In this document: positions 9,046-17,861 of the stretch, piece by piece
Layout of the letters: the number at the start of each line of letters is the position of its first letter
Position numbering within the stretch: the first letter of the stretch is position 1
DNA from: Gemmatimonadota bacterium
GTDB lineage: Bacteria; Gemmatimonadota; Gemmatimonadetes; Longimicrobiales; Gaopeijiaceae
DNA length: 64,000 nt
Reading direction: 5' to 3'
Assembly (NCBI GenBank): GCA_022822445.1
Contig: JAJEBR010000112.1
Span: forward strand, 62,001-126,000
Notes under the pieces: generated by a model
What the model was told of the DNA's origin: nothing
What the model saw: only the letters and a program-made list of their open reading frames with translations
The model's database searches: none
Position numbers and translations under genes: made by a program

Positions 9046-9369
9046 CGGATGATCCTCGTGCAGTCGCTGGGGGCCCGTGCCGCGGCGTTACCGGGCTGCG
9101 CCCGGTGCTCCCGCGGGTTGATCCACGGGTTCCCGGCGCGGCCGCGACAGTCGCGGCAACGGATGTTCCCGCGGCCCGGCACTGCCCGGCCACGGACGCG
9201 TCACCTTGCAAGATAAGGCTTGGGCGGCCAGATATCAGCCGACCGAACGTGACCTCCAACACCGAGAGGATAGTCACAGTGTCAACTACGCTTGACAAGA
9301 TGTAAGCCGGACTTGACCAACCGACCACGAACACCTGGATCGGCCGCGGAACCGGCCCACCCACCGCGA
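9046..9369. other. Divergent spacer between S46 peptidase and nfo
   Basis: No gene is seen here. The first 190 bases are GC-rich with several short dyads. From about 9250 the base composition drops and the spacer carries operator-like sites (annotated separately at 9280-9317 and 9371-9387). The region would hold the promoters of the leftward peptidase gene and the rightward nfo gene, but no clean -35/-10 pair stands out on either strand. Confidence 0.5.
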
Positions 9370-9387
9370 TTGTCAACCGGACCTGAC
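9280..9387. promoter_or_regulatory. Array of three operator-like dyads (GTCA-N8-TKAC)
   Basis: Three 17-base sites lie on the minus strand. They are GTCAAGCGTAGTTGACA (9280-9296), GTCAAGTCCGGCTTACA (9301-9317) and GTCAGGTCCGGTTGACA (9371-9387). The first two are exactly 21 bases apart, two helical turns. Two of the three are perfect GTCA-N8-TGAC dyads, as a dimeric repressor or activator would bind. Both TTG codons that could start nfo lie inside sites. The same motif recurs at 57065-57081 and 62079-62095. No regulator gene is adjacent, so the binding protein is unknown. Confidence 0.5.
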
Positions 9388-10237
9388 GAGCTGGGGGCGC
9401 ACGTCTCCGTCGCCGGTGGAATCGACCGGGCCCCGGCACGCGCCGCGAGGATCGGCGCATCGGTCTTGCAGATCTTCACCAAGCAGCCGAATCGCTGGGC
9501 GGAACCCACCCTGGCCGACGAGGTCGCCGCCCGGTTTCGCGCCGAGGCCGTGCGGCTCGGCATCGGCTTCACCGCGTCGCACGACTCCTACCTGATCAAC
9601 CTGGCCAGCCCGGACCCCGCGCTCTGGCGCCGCTCGGCCGACTGCTTCCGCGGAGAGGTCGAGCGGGCGGCGCATCTGGGCCTCGACGCCGTCGTCACCC
9701 ACCCGGGCAACGCCACCGACGGAGACCGGTCCGGCGGCATCGAACGCAACGCGGCGGCGATCGCCGAGTCGCTCGCCGCCGTCCCCGGACGAACACGCAT
9801 CCTCCTGGAGTTGACCGCCGGCGCGGGCACCTCCGTCGGCGGGTCATTCGAAGAACTCGCATCGATCATCGAGGCAATCCCCGAACCGCACCGTTCCCGG
9901 GTCGGCATCTGCCTGGACACCTGTCACGCCTGGGTTCGCCGGTTACGATCTCGCGGGCGACTTCGAGGGCGTGTGGATGCGCGCGGACGACACCTTCGGC
10001 GGGCACCGCGTGGAGCTGTTCCACCTGAACGATGCGCGCACACCCTTCGGCTCGCGGCTGGACCGCCACGAGAACATCGGCGAAGGGACGATCGGCCCCG
10101 AGCCCTTCCGGCGCCTGATGAAGAAAGGTCGCTTCCGCTGCGTACCCAAGATACTGGAGACGCCCAAGGGCGACGACGGCGTAACCGCGGACCGCAGGAA
10201 CCTCCGACTGCTCCGGAGTTTCAGGACGGGAGACTGA
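9370..10237 (+). pseudogene. nfo: Endonuclease IV (Nfo), interrupted by one-base frameshift
   Basis: AP endonuclease of base-excision repair, split into two frames. The first frame encodes GAHVSVAGG, ASHDSYLINLAS, THPGNA, LLELTAGAGTSVG and CLDTCHA. At about 9931-9936 the frame is lost, at a TGGG run. The next frame continues with FAGYDLAGDFEGVWMRAD, FHLNDA, DRHENIGEGTIG and ILETP, to a stop at 10237. Removing one G restores about 288 residues, the normal family length, and all nine expected metal ligands are present across the two parts. The start is unclear: TTG at 9370 or 9292, neither with a ribosome site. It is either a very recent inactivation or a sequencing/assembly error. Identification as nfo is secure; the pseudogene status is not. 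Confidence 0.8.
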
Positions 10238-10334
10238 AGAGCCGGTCTTCCCCGGAACCCCGAACTGCCGGACGACTGGAGTCCACGATCTTCGCCGGGC
10301 TGGTACGGACCCTTCCAACTTGATAGGTTCCCGA

Positions 10335-11279
10335 ATGTCGACAATCCCCATGAGACCCCTCGGATTCACTGAAATCGTGGACGGCGCCGTGCAGCTCTAC
10401 CGCCGCGATTTCGGCCTCTACTACCTGATCGTGCTGGTATCTGCCCTGCCGGGCTACGTGCTCACGGTGCTTTGGAATCCGGCCGAACTGCTGGAAAGCG
10501 CGGAGGCGGTGGACAGTGCCGCCGATCCCACGGTCGCCCTGGAACAGATGGGGAGCTTCGTTGGGCAGATGGGCTTCCTGTTCCTGATCTACATGGTTCA
10601 ACTGGTGTTCCTGTTTTTCGCGTCGGTGGCGCTGACCGTCGCAATGCACGCCCGCATCGAGGAACGGCCATCGTCGATCGGGGCAGCCTACAGGGGTGCG
10701 CTTCCCCACCTCGTGAGCACGGCCGGCGCCTCGATCGTGGCGGGCCTGATCTTTGTCGTCGCCTTCGTCGTGGCCTGGCTCCTGATGTTGTTCAGCCTGG
10801 TCGGAGTTGGTGCGGCCACGGGGAACCCCTGGCTCGCGTTGCTTGCCCTGGGGATCCTGGTGGTGGCGCTCCTGCTTCTGACCTCCTTCTGGATGGGTGC
10901 GACGTTCGGCATATTCCCGGCGGTCGTGATCGAGGGACGGTCCGCGATGGACGCGCTGGGCCGGTCGTTTTCGCTTTGCCGGGGCGGGTGGCTGAAAGTG
11001 ATCGGCATCATGTTGGTGGCGACGATCGTGGGCTGGGCGCCGGACGCCGCCATCCTGACGTTCACGGGAATGTGGGAGCTGTTCCTTTCCCCCGGTGAAG
11101 TGGCTACGATCAGCCCCACGCGCCAATGGGTGTTGAACACCGCCGGTCTTGTCCTGGGACCGCTCACGATGCCGTTCCTGGTCGGCTGCATCATGATGCT
11201 ATTCCACGACCGCCGGGTGCGCAGCGAAGGCTACGACCTGGAGAGGCTCGCGGACGAGATGGGCGCCTCCGCTCCGTGA
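10335..11279 (+). CDS. Multi-pass membrane protein of MoxR/DUF58 operon
   Basis: A 314-residue integral membrane protein with about six hydrophobic segments. It begins FTEIVDGAVQLYRRDFGLYY, a pattern seen at the start of DUF7544 / glycerophosphoryl-diester-phosphodiesterase membrane-domain proteins. The C-terminal cytosolic tail is charged (HDRRVRSEGYDLERLADEM). No catalytic motif is seen. Its function is not known, but genes of this kind commonly stand next to DUF4129, DUF4350, MoxR and DUF58 genes, as here. I prefer ATG 10335 over TTG 10320. Its TGA overlaps the GTG of the next gene by four bases. Confidence 0.8.
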   Translation: MSTIPMRPLGFTEIVDGAVQLYRRDFGLYYLIVLVSALPGYVLTVLWNPAELLESAEAVDSAADPTVALEQMGSFVGQMGFLFLIYMVQLVFLFFASVALTVAMHARIEERPSSIGAAYRGALPHLVSTAGASIVAGLIFVVAFVVAWLLMLFSLVGVGAATGNPWLALLALGILVVALLLLTSFWMGATFGIFPAVVIEGRSAMDALGRSFSLCRGGWLKVIGIMLVATIVGWAPDAAILTFTGMWELFLSPGEVATISPTRQWVLNTAGLVLGPLTMPFLVGCIMMLFHDRRVRSEGYDLERLADEMGASAP

Positions 11280-12040
11280 CCGGTCGGCCCACCGTCGGGC
11301 GTTCGATCGTGCAGGCCCCGCTCCCGGATCCCGGACAGCTTCCACCGCCGGGACCTTCCGCCGCACCCCAGGAGCTTCCCGCGGCCGAGGAGATCTCCGG
11401 CACGTTGCGCGATATACTCGCCGGACCGGACTTCACGACCTTCGAACCGCCTGTGGGAAACCCCTTTCTGAACGCCCTGCTCGATCGACTTCTTGAATTC
11501 CTGCAGTGGGTTCTGGAGGTGATGGACGGGGCGCCCGGGATTGTGTCCGCCCTGGCGATCCTGATTCCGGCGCTGGCGCTTCTGGCCCTTGGAGTGATCG
11601 TCGTGCGGCGCAGGCGCGATGCCGTCCGGCGCACCGCCGATGGCCAGGATCCGGCAGCCGAAGAGGTTCCGGTGACCCCCAGCGAGTGGCTCCGACTGGC
11701 GAGCGACCGGGCCGGCAGGGGCCGCCTTCGTTCCGCCGCGACCGCCCTGTACCAGGGGTTCCTGCTGACGCTCGACCAGCGGGGCACGCTGGCTTTTCAT
11801 CCCTCCAAGACCCCGGGCGACTACAACCTGGAGATCGGCCGCGGCTACTCCGGCGGGGCGGATGCGCGCGCGGGCGGGCGATTCCTGAATTCGTTTCAGG
11901 GCTTCTCCTTCGGGCAGGAGGACCCCTCCGACGACGGCTACGCCGACCTGACCCGGCTGGCCCGGGAGGCCGGATGCCCCGCAGACGCCCCGGCCGGATC
12001 CGCGGATGCCGGGCCGGAGACACCGGAAGGCGGCGGGTGA
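11276..12040 (+). CDS. DUF4129-type single-span membrane protein
   Basis: A 254-residue protein. The Pro-rich N-terminal region (to about 60) is followed by an amphipathic helix, one membrane span (about 88-110), an RRRR stop-transfer run and a cytosolic domain resembling DUF4129, with LRSAATALYQGFLLTLDQRG and TPGDYNLEIGR. DUF4129 proteins are found with MoxR ATPases and DUF58 proteins and are thought to act in envelope maturation, but their biochemical role is unknown. The GTG start at 11276 overlaps the preceding stop (GTGA), and its own TGA overlaps the next GTG. The open frame upstream of 11276 shadows the preceding gene. Confidence 0.8.
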   Translation: MTGRPTVGRSIVQAPLPDPGQLPPPGPSAAPQELPAAEEISGTLRDILAGPDFTTFEPPVGNPFLNALLDRLLEFLQWVLEVMDGAPGIVSALAILIPALALLALGVIVVRRRRDAVRRTADGQDPAAEEVPVTPSEWLRLASDRAGRGRLRSAATALYQGFLLTLDQRGTLAFHPSKTPGDYNLEIGRGYSGGADARAGGRFLNSFQGFSFGQEDPSDDGYADLTRLAREAGCPADAPAGSADAGPETPEGGG

Positions 12041-13419
12041 GGCGCGCGCGAAAGGCGGGACGCGGAAGGAGCAGGCGGCCCGTCATCTGGATCCTCGTGA
12101 TTCTGGGGCTCTCCGCGCTCGCGGGCTACCTGACGCTTCCCGAAGGGCGCCGCTCGACCGGAACGCTGCGGAGCTCTCTGCGAACCACTCCCGACGGGGT
12201 CGCCGCGCTCTCGCGGGGGATCGCCCGCCTCGGGCGCCACACCGAGCCGCGTCTGATGCCCATGGCGGAGGCGGAGCCGCTGCGGGGCACGATCGTCCTG
12301 CTGCAGCCGGCGCTCCAAATCCTGAGCCCCCGCGAGATGGAGGCGCTGCTGGACCACGTCAGGGAGGGGGGCACATTCATCTACGCACCGCCCGTTTCGC
12401 GATCGGGAATCCCGGGGACCACTCCCCTCATGTTGGTTCTGGGTGTGAAGTTCCCGGGCGGTGCGGATCGTGTGTTGCCGGACTCGGCCGTGGGCCACTG
12501 GGCAGCGCATCCCCTGACCGGCGGGCTCCCACCCCCGGAACCACGCTTTGGCTTCGAGCTGCTCCCCGAAGAGGAAGCGGACTCGGCGAACCCGGGAGCG
12601 ACGGCGGACTCGGTCGAAACCGGCGTGCGGGCAGACGAAACGAGACCGGAAGAGGACGAAGAGGCATCCGGGCAGGAACCCGACCAGGATTCCGATGACG
12701 AGCCGCTCGAGCCCCCGCCGGGGTTCCCGGATGCCAGCGACGCCGGAGTGCCGGTGCCCCTGCTGATCGCGCAGGATTCCAGCGGCAATGAGTTGATGGC
12801 CGCTGCGGAGATCCCGCTGGGCGAGGGGCGGATCGTGATCCTCGCCGACGGAGCGCGCCTGGCCAACGGAGCGGTGGCCGAAAACGCGCTGGGGGCGCTG
12901 GCCGTGCGGGCCGCGCTGGCCTACACCAGCGAGTCGGACACGGTCTTCTTCGACGAGTTCCACCAGGGGATCTCGGGATACGGCAGCCGCGCCCGGGTGC
13001 TCGCCAACTTCTTCCTCGGCAGCCCCGGCGGCCTGGCCCTCCTGCACATCATCGCGGCGTGCTTCCTGTACCTGGCCTGCAGGGGCCTGCGCTTCGGCGT
13101 ACCCAACACGGCGGTGGCCCCGGCCGACCGGGAACGCAGATCGCCGCTGGAGCACGTCTCGGCCCTGGGGGATCTGTACCGCAAGGCCCGCTCCGCCAAC
13201 ACCGCGGCGCTGCTGTTGCTTTCGCGGCTGGCGAGATCGATCCGCCGTCCCCCGCCCCGCGACATGGACGAGGCCGCCGCGCTGTTGCGGGAAGTCGAGG
13301 CGCGGAGCGGCAGGCACGCCTCGCTGGAGCGGGTTCGCGAGGGTCTGCGCTCGGAACCGGTGGACTTGACCATGGTCGCCGCCGGAGTGGATGAACACCT
13401 TTCAAGGAGATTCAACTGA
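12037..13419 (+). CDS. DUF4350-type membrane protein
   Basis: A 460-residue protein with a basic N-terminus, a membrane span (about 15-33), a soluble domain and a very acidic Glu/Asp/Pro linker (around residues 180-240). A second soluble part contains [20 protein letters not shown] and [13 protein letters not shown], then a C-terminal span ([20 protein letters not shown]) and a cytosolic helical tail. The pattern matches DUF4350, a GATase-like fold without a known reaction, usually in MoxR-DUF58 operons. The GTG start overlaps the previous stop (GTGA), with GGAAGG upstream. The stop overlaps the MoxR ATG by one base. Confidence 0.82.
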   Translation: MRRARKAGRGRSRRPVIWILVILGLSALAGYLTLPEGRRSTGTLRSSLRTTPDGVAALSRGIARLGRHTEPRLMPMAEAEPLRGTIVLLQPALQILSPREMEALLDHVREGGTFIYAPPVSRSGIPGTTPLMLVLGVKFPGGADRVLPDSAVGHWAAHPLTGGLPPPEPRFGFELLPEEEADSANPGATADSVETGVRADETRPEEDEEASGQEPDQDSDDEPLEPPPGFPDASDAGVPVPLLIAQDSSGNELMAAAEIPLGEGRIVILADGARLANGAVAENALGALAVRAALAYTSESDTVFFDEFHQGISGYGSRARVLANFFLGSPGGLALLHIIAACFLYLACRGLRFGVPNTAVAPADRERRSPLEHVSALGDLYRKARSANTAALLLLSRLARSIRRPPPRDMDEAAALLREVEARSGRHASLERVREGLRSEPVDLTMVAAGVDEHLSRRFN

Positions 13420-14360
13420 TGACGACGCCGGATGCGGCGCTTCGCCTGCTCGGCGACCTCGAGCAGGTCGTGCTCGGCCAGCAGGTCGTGCTCAGACAAC
13501 TGATGATCACCCTTCTGGCGCGGGGGCACGCCCTGGTCGAGGGGGTTCCCGGGACCGCCAAGACCCTGGCCGTCCGTGCCATGGCCCGGGGGCTGGGGCT
13601 CGATTTCGGCCGGGTGCAGTTCACCCCGGACCTGATGCCCACGGACCTGGTCGGCGTCAACGTGCTCGGCGACACCGGCTTCACCTACAAGCCCGGCCCC
13701 GTCTTCGCCGACCTGCTGCTGGCCGACGAGATCAACCGGGCGCCCCCGAAGACACAGGCGGCGCTGCTGGAGGCCATGGAGGAGCGGCAGGTCACGGTCG
13801 ACGGCAAGACGCGCCCGCTGCCCGCGCCCTTCACCGTCTTCGCGACCCAGAACCCGGTCGAGTACGAAGGCACCTACCCTCTTCCCGAGGCACAGGTGGA
13901 CCGCTTCCTGATGAAGGTCGTGGTGGACTACCCGCCGGAGGAGGCGGAGCAGGCCATCCTGGACCGCCACGAGGGCGGCTTCCGTGCCGATGACGAACTG
14001 ACCTACCCGATGAGCGAACCCATGACCCGCGAGGAGCTGCTGGAGATGCGCGCGGCGGTCAACGGGGTCCACATGGATGAGCGGGTGAGGCGCTACGTGA
14101 CCGACATCGTGCGGGCGACGCGCAACGACGCCGCATTCGTGCTGGGAGCGAGCCCGCGCGCCGGGGTCTCTCTCTTCCAGGCGGCTCGGGCCGAGGCCTA
14201 TCTGCAGGGACGCGATTTCGTCACGCCGGACGACGTCAAGTCGCTCTCGTTTCCGGTGCTGCGGCACCGCGTGGTGCTGACCGCCGAGGCCGAAGTCGAG
14301 GGGCGCTCCTCCGACGACGAACTCACCGCCCTCCTGGAGACGCTGGAGGCCCCCCGATAG
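13419..14360 (+). CDS. MoxR-family AAA+ ATPase
   Basis: Cytosolic AAA+ chaperone-like ATPase of 313 residues. Walker A is GVPGTAKT (42-49) and Walker B is LLLADE (99-104). The pore-loop/insert region is [19 protein letters not shown], sensor 1 lies in [19 protein letters not shown] and sensor 2 in GASPRAGVS. All catalytic residues look intact. MoxR proteins remodel or assemble partner complexes, typically DUF58/VWA proteins encoded next door. Here the partner would be the DUF58 gene that follows. A clear AAGGAG lies eight bases before the ATG, so MoxR is probably made in excess of the coupled upstream products. Confidence 0.95.
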   Translation: MTTPDAALRLLGDLEQVVLGQQVVLRQLMITLLARGHALVEGVPGTAKTLAVRAMARGLGLDFGRVQFTPDLMPTDLVGVNVLGDTGFTYKPGPVFADLLLADEINRAPPKTQAALLEAMEERQVTVDGKTRPLPAPFTVFATQNPVEYEGTYPLPEAQVDRFLMKVVVDYPPEEAEQAILDRHEGGFRADDELTYPMSEPMTREELLEMRAAVNGVHMDERVRRYVTDIVRATRNDAAFVLGASPRAGVSLFQAARAEAYLQGRDFVTPDDVKSLSFPVLRHRVVLTAEAEVEGRSSDDELTALLETLEAPR

Positions 14361-14374
14361 CCCGGCTTCCCCTC

Positions 14375-15760
14375 ATGCCCACCGGGCGGACGCTCACCCT
14401 CCTGGGCCTGACGTCCCTGGTGTTCCTGGTGAGCACACCCGCAGCGCTGGCGGCCGACGCGCTGATCGTGCTCCTGGCGCTGATCGACGGACGGCGCACC
14501 CGCCCCCCGTCGGCGAGCCGGCAGGTGTCGCGCATCTCGTCGCTGGGGGCGGTGACCGACGTCACCGTGACCGTTGCCAACGAGTCCGCCCGCGCCCTGT
14601 CCCTCAAGCTGACCGACGACCTCGATCCCTCCCTGCGACGGCTGGCGGGCCCCGGCGGCCAGGACGACTGGGAGGACGGATTTCTGGTCGATGTCCCGGC
14701 GGAGTCGGTGCTGCGCTGTCACTACAACCTGCGCCCCCGGGCCAGGGGATTCCTCCCGCTGGGCGCGATCCACATCCGGACGCGCTCGCCGTGGGGGCTT
14801 GTCTGGCACCGATCGAGCGTGCAGGCGTCCGACACCCTGCAGGTGCAGCCCGGCGTGCGGGACCTCCTGCGCGACCGGGGCCACGCCATCCACCGGAGGC
14901 TGCGCACCCCGGGGCCCCGCCGCAACCGGCAGTGGGGGGACGGCCGCGAATTCGAGAGCCTGCGGGACTACGTCGAGGGCGATGATCCCCGCACCCTCGA
15001 CTGGAAGGCGTCGGCCAAGCGCCGCAAGTACGTGGTGCGCAACTACGAGGCCGAGCGGAGCCAGAATGTGATTCTGGCGATCGATGCGGGCCGCCACATG
15101 CGGGAGCGGTTGCCGCCGGTCCGCGCGGGGGAGGTGGCGGGAGCCGGCGGAGACGGCTGGCGTGAGGTGGCCCCCAGCGACGCCCAGGGCGGGCCGCTGG
15201 ACCGCGAACGCATGGACTACGCGCTCGGCGCCTGCATGATGCTCGCCAGCCGCGCCCAGAACTTCGGGGACAGGATCGGCGTGGTCGTTTTCGACGAACA
15301 CATCCGGCATGTGTCGCCCCCCCGGCGCGCCGACCCTCCGTCCCTGGCCCGCACCCTCGCGGAGGTGGAGACCCGGCTGGTCGAGCCCAACTACCCGCTG
15401 GCCTTCGCCACCCTGGGGCGCAGCTTCCGGAAGCGGTCGCTGGTGATCCTCTTCTGCGACATCATCGACGGGTCGGTGTCGCGGGCGCTGGTGCAATCAC
15501 TCGCCCGCATCGGGCGCGCCCACCTCCCGCTTGCGATCGCGATCCAGAACCCGGCGCTTGAAGCAGCGGCCGTGCGGCCAGCGGGGGACGCGGTCGACGC
15601 CTACCATCGCGCCGCGGCCGAGGAGATGGTGCAGGCGCGTTCCACCACGCTTCAGGTCATGCGGCACGCCGGCATCCTGGTGGTGGACACGCCGCCGGGC
15701 GACACCCTGGTGCGGACGCTGGACAAGTACGTGGAGATCAAGGAGCGCGGGCTGCTCTAG
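14375..15760 (+). CDS. DUF58 domain protein
   Basis: A 461-residue protein with two close N-terminal hydrophobic segments (about 7-38), a beta-rich domain and the DUF58 core. The hallmark is WGDGREFESLRDYVEGDDPR followed by DWKASAKRRKYVVRNYEAE. A VWA-like region (NVILAIDAGRHM to the C-terminus) follows, with ILFCDIIDGSVS. DUF58 proteins pair with MoxR ATPases in a little-understood envelope or stress system. It ends the plus-strand operon and overlaps the 3' end of the opposing RDD-SpoIIM gene by 23 bases. Confidence 0.92.
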   Translation: MPTGRTLTLLGLTSLVFLVSTPAALAADALIVLLALIDGRRTRPPSASRQVSRISSLGAVTDVTVTVANESARALSLKLTDDLDPSLRRLAGPGGQDDWEDGFLVDVPAESVLRCHYNLRPRARGFLPLGAIHIRTRSPWGLVWHRSSVQASDTLQVQPGVRDLLRDRGHAIHRRLRTPGPRRNRQWGDGREFESLRDYVEGDDPRTLDWKASAKRRKYVVRNYEAERSQNVILAIDAGRHMRERLPPVRAGEVAGAGGDGWREVAPSDAQGGPLDRERMDYALGACMMLASRAQNFGDRIGVVVFDEHIRHVSPPRRADPPSLARTLAEVETRLVEPNYPLAFATLGRSFRKRSLVILFCDIIDGSVSRALVQSLARIGRAHLPLAIAIQNPALEAAAVRPAGDAVDAYHRAAAEEMVQARSTTLQVMRHAGILVVDTPPGDTLVRTLDKYVEIKERGLL

Positions 15761-17525
15761 CAGCGCCGGCTCCGGCACTCGCCTTCGCACCCCGCCCCGC
15801 GAACCCGAAGTACAGTAACAGCAACACCGCAGTGGCGCCGCCGAAGGCGAACTTGGCCGCATCCGGCAGGGCGGACGGCGAATAGAAGCCCTCGATCAGC
15901 CCCGCGACCACGAGCATCAGCATCGCCCCCACCAGCAGCGTGAGGAAAGCGCGGCCACGTTCGCGGAGCGCGTCCCTCCGGGTGCGGCGCCCCGGCATCA
16001 GAATCGCGGAGCCCACCCCGAAACCGCCGCCGGCGCCGATGCAGATGGCCGCGAGTTCGATGAAGCCGTGCGGGAAGACGAAGGCCATGATCACCCGCAG
16101 GATTCCGTCGCCGGCGTACACGCCGAAGACCGCTCCCAACCTGACGCCGTTGTTGATCAGGACGAAGAGCGTTCCGAGCCCCGCAACCACGCCCCCCGCG
16201 AAGGCGATGAGGGTGACCTGGACGTTGTTGGTCATCAGCCGGGCCGACAGCGTCGGCATGCCCGAGCCGGGGACCACGTCGATGTAGCGGACATCGGGAT
16301 CGTCGGTGTCGGTGCTCTCCATCCGGGTCATCATGCCCTGTCCCGCCAGCGTGCGTCCCAGTATGGGGCGGTCCTGCACGGCGATGGCCGTGGCCAGCAT
16401 GGGGCCGAAGAGGAGCAGCGCGGCGAGGAGCACCTGCCGGTGGAACCGCCGCACCGCGCTCGGAAACTCCACCCACACCCAGTGACCCAGCGAGACGGCC
16501 GCCCGCCCGCTGGCGCGGTACAGCAGGTTGTGTCCCGCGCCCGCCCATCGCTGTACGGTCCCGAGGAGCCCCGGTGAGGCCCCGTAGGTGCGGGCCCGGG
16601 CCAGGTCCGCCGTCATGCCCCGGTAGAGCTGCCCGAAGGCGCGGACCTCCTCCTCCGACAGGCTCGGCAGGCCCTTCTTCCTTCCCTTCCCCACCAGCTC
16701 GACGTACCGGGCCCACTCCTCCCGCTGCTCCCGCGCCATCGCCGAGGCCTGCAGACTTGCCCCGCCGCGGCGGGCGGCGTGCCGGGGCGCCTCCTCTTCG
16801 TATAGCCGCGCGAGGTTTTCGTCCGCGGTCCGGGTCGAATGCCTGGGCTCCTGTTCGATCACGGAAGACAGCGCGTCCCTCACCGAACGAGCCACGCGCC
16901 TGCGGACGTCCGGCTTCAGCCCGTCCCGCCGCGCCATGTACCCGGCCAGCAGCTCGAACTGCTCGACCGGCAGCACGGGTCGTTCGACGCGGCCCGGCGG
17001 CAGGGCATCCGCGCCAAGCAGCTCGCTCCCTCCCGCGTCGCGCAGCACGATGGTCCCGCCCACCAGGTCTCCGAGCCGCTGGGCCCGCTTGTTGACCATG
17101 ATGCAGACGGCCCCGACCATGCCCGCCGCCTGGAGGTCCACGATCCGGATCACATTGCGCAGCGCGGAGCCGTGCAGGGTAAGCGGCTCGCCGCCCGTGT
17201 GCACCACCCGCAGACCGAGGGCCCGCTTGCCGGGCGTGCGTCCGCCCCAGAGCGCCTCGAAGAGGAAGAAGTAGCCCCAGAACAGCAGAAACAGAATGAA
17301 GACGAACACCGGCCGGGTGACGCTCTGAACGGCGGCGTCGAGAAGGTTGAGCCGGTCGGCGACAAAAGACACCAGCGTCAGCGTCAAGACGATGACGATC
17401 AGGTCGATCGCCAGGGCGGCCGCACGCGAGCCCACGTCCGCGAGCACGTAGTCGAGGCGCACATGCTCGGGGGTCTCCACCGCGAATTTGCGGTGCAGCT
17501 TGGAGGTGGGCTGCCGGTCTTTCAT
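15738..17525 (-). CDS. RDD domain fused to a SpoIIM-like (DUF95) domain
   Basis: One 595-residue open frame holds two families that are usually separate neighbours. Residues about 1-180 form an RDD domain (ETPEHVRLDYVLADVGSRAAA, WGGRTPGKRALGLRVV, NKRAQRLGDLVGGTIVL) with three spans. A soluble helical linker (about 190-320) follows. Residues about 340-590 are SpoIIM-like, with several spans, including MTNNVQVTLIAFAGGVVAGLG and FPHGFIELAAICIGAG. The SpoIIM-like family is widespread in non-sporulators next to MoxR/DUF58 genes, so a role in the same membrane system is likely, though no activity is known. It faces the operon on the opposite strand and ends inside the DUF58 gene. tRNA-Met lies immediately upstream. 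Confidence 0.9.
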   Translation of the reverse strand: MKDRQPTSKLHRKFAVETPEHVRLDYVLADVGSRAAALAIDLIVIVLTLTLVSFVADRLNLLDAAVQSVTRPVFVFILFLLFWGYFFLFEALWGGRTPGKRALGLRVVHTGGEPLTLHGSALRNVIRIVDLQAAGMVGAVCIMVNKRAQRLGDLVGGTIVLRDAGGSELLGADALPPGRVERPVLPVEQFELLAGYMARRDGLKPDVRRRVARSVRDALSSVIEQEPRHSTRTADENLARLYEEEAPRHAARRGGASLQASAMAREQREEWARYVELVGKGRKKGLPSLSEEEVRAFGQLYRGMTADLARARTYGASPGLLGTVQRWAGAGHNLLYRASGRAAVSLGHWVWVEFPSAVRRFHRQVLLAALLLFGPMLATAIAVQDRPILGRTLAGQGMMTRMESTDTDDPDVRYIDVVPGSGMPTLSARLMTNNVQVTLIAFAGGVVAGLGTLFVLINNGVRLGAVFGVYAGDGILRVIMAFVFPHGFIELAAICIGAGGGFGVGSAILMPGRRTRRDALRERGRAFLTLLVGAMLMLVVAGLIEGFYSPSALPDAAKFAFGGATAVLLLLYFGFAGRGAKASAGAGAARAARAP

Positions 17526-17533
17526 GGGATCAG

Positions 17534-17607
17534 TGCCGGAGGAGGGACTTGAACCCCCGACACGCGGATTATGATTCCGCTGCTCTGACCAACTGAGCTA
17601 CTCCGGC
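17534..17607 (-). tRNA. tRNA-Met (anticodon CAU)
   Basis: Folds as a full cloverleaf of 74 nt on the minus strand. The acceptor stem is GCCGGAG/CTCCGGC, the D-loop contains AGCTCAGTTGGTCAGAGC, and the anticodon stem GCGGA/TCCGC encloses loop ATCATAA (anticodon CAT). The T-arm contains GGTTCAAGTCC and the discriminator is A. CCA is not encoded. The paired 1-72 end excludes initiator tRNA. An elongator Met identity is most likely. A lysidine-modified Ile tRNA also has a CAU anticodon and cannot be fully excluded without a model score. Confidence 0.93.
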
Positions 17608-17618
17608 GAGGCGATCCA

Positions 17619-17647
17619 AAGCTCCACGGGAGGCCGCCCCTTGTCAA
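17619..17647 (-). promoter_or_regulatory. Candidate promoter of tRNA-Met
   Basis: A perfect TTGACA -35 box (17642-17647, minus strand) has a 17-base spacer to a weak -10, GAGCTT (17619-17624). This places transcription start a few bases before the tRNA 5' end at 17607. The -35 and its distance are convincing; the -10 is poor. Confidence 0.4.
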
Positions 17648-17684
17648 GCGGACGGTCGGTGGGCTCTTTTCGGGGTCCGGGCCG

Positions 17685-17800
17685 TGCGCCCGTGGACGCC
17701 GGTCGGACCCTGGCGGATTCGGGCCCTGTCTCCGCGGATGCCGGTCGAGCGCCCGCGGATGCCGCTCGTGTCCCCATGGATGGCGGCTGGGCACTCGCAG
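17685..17800. repeat. Degenerate 21-nt minisatellite in spacer
   Basis: About five units of 21 nt, read on the minus strand with the core GCATCCGCGGGCGCACGACCG, lie between the tRNA and the SPFH gene. The units vary at many positions. They create an open plus-strand frame with a repetitive Asp-Ala-Gly-Arg pattern that has no other sign of coding. Similar 21-nt periodicity occurs at 19198-19282, 25020-25134 and, more loosely, 44695-44860. Confidence 0.5.
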
Positions 17801-17861
17801 GCGCGGGCCGGGCCCCAGTCCGTCATCCCCGTCCCCCTGTTCGTAAACGGAGAAGTGTAAA

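Noticed and set aside
6772-9216. 814-codon open frame on the plus strand
   Set aside because: Antisense shadow of the S46 peptidase gene, rich in Gly, Arg and Val without any motif.
17642-17658. Possible sixth copy of the operator-like dyad
   Set aside because: Only the TGTCAA half is present. It is better explained as the -35 box of the tRNA-Met promoter on the other strand.
17685-17800. CRISPR-like array
   Set aside because: Units are contiguous and degenerate with no unique spacers, and there are no cas genes in the window.
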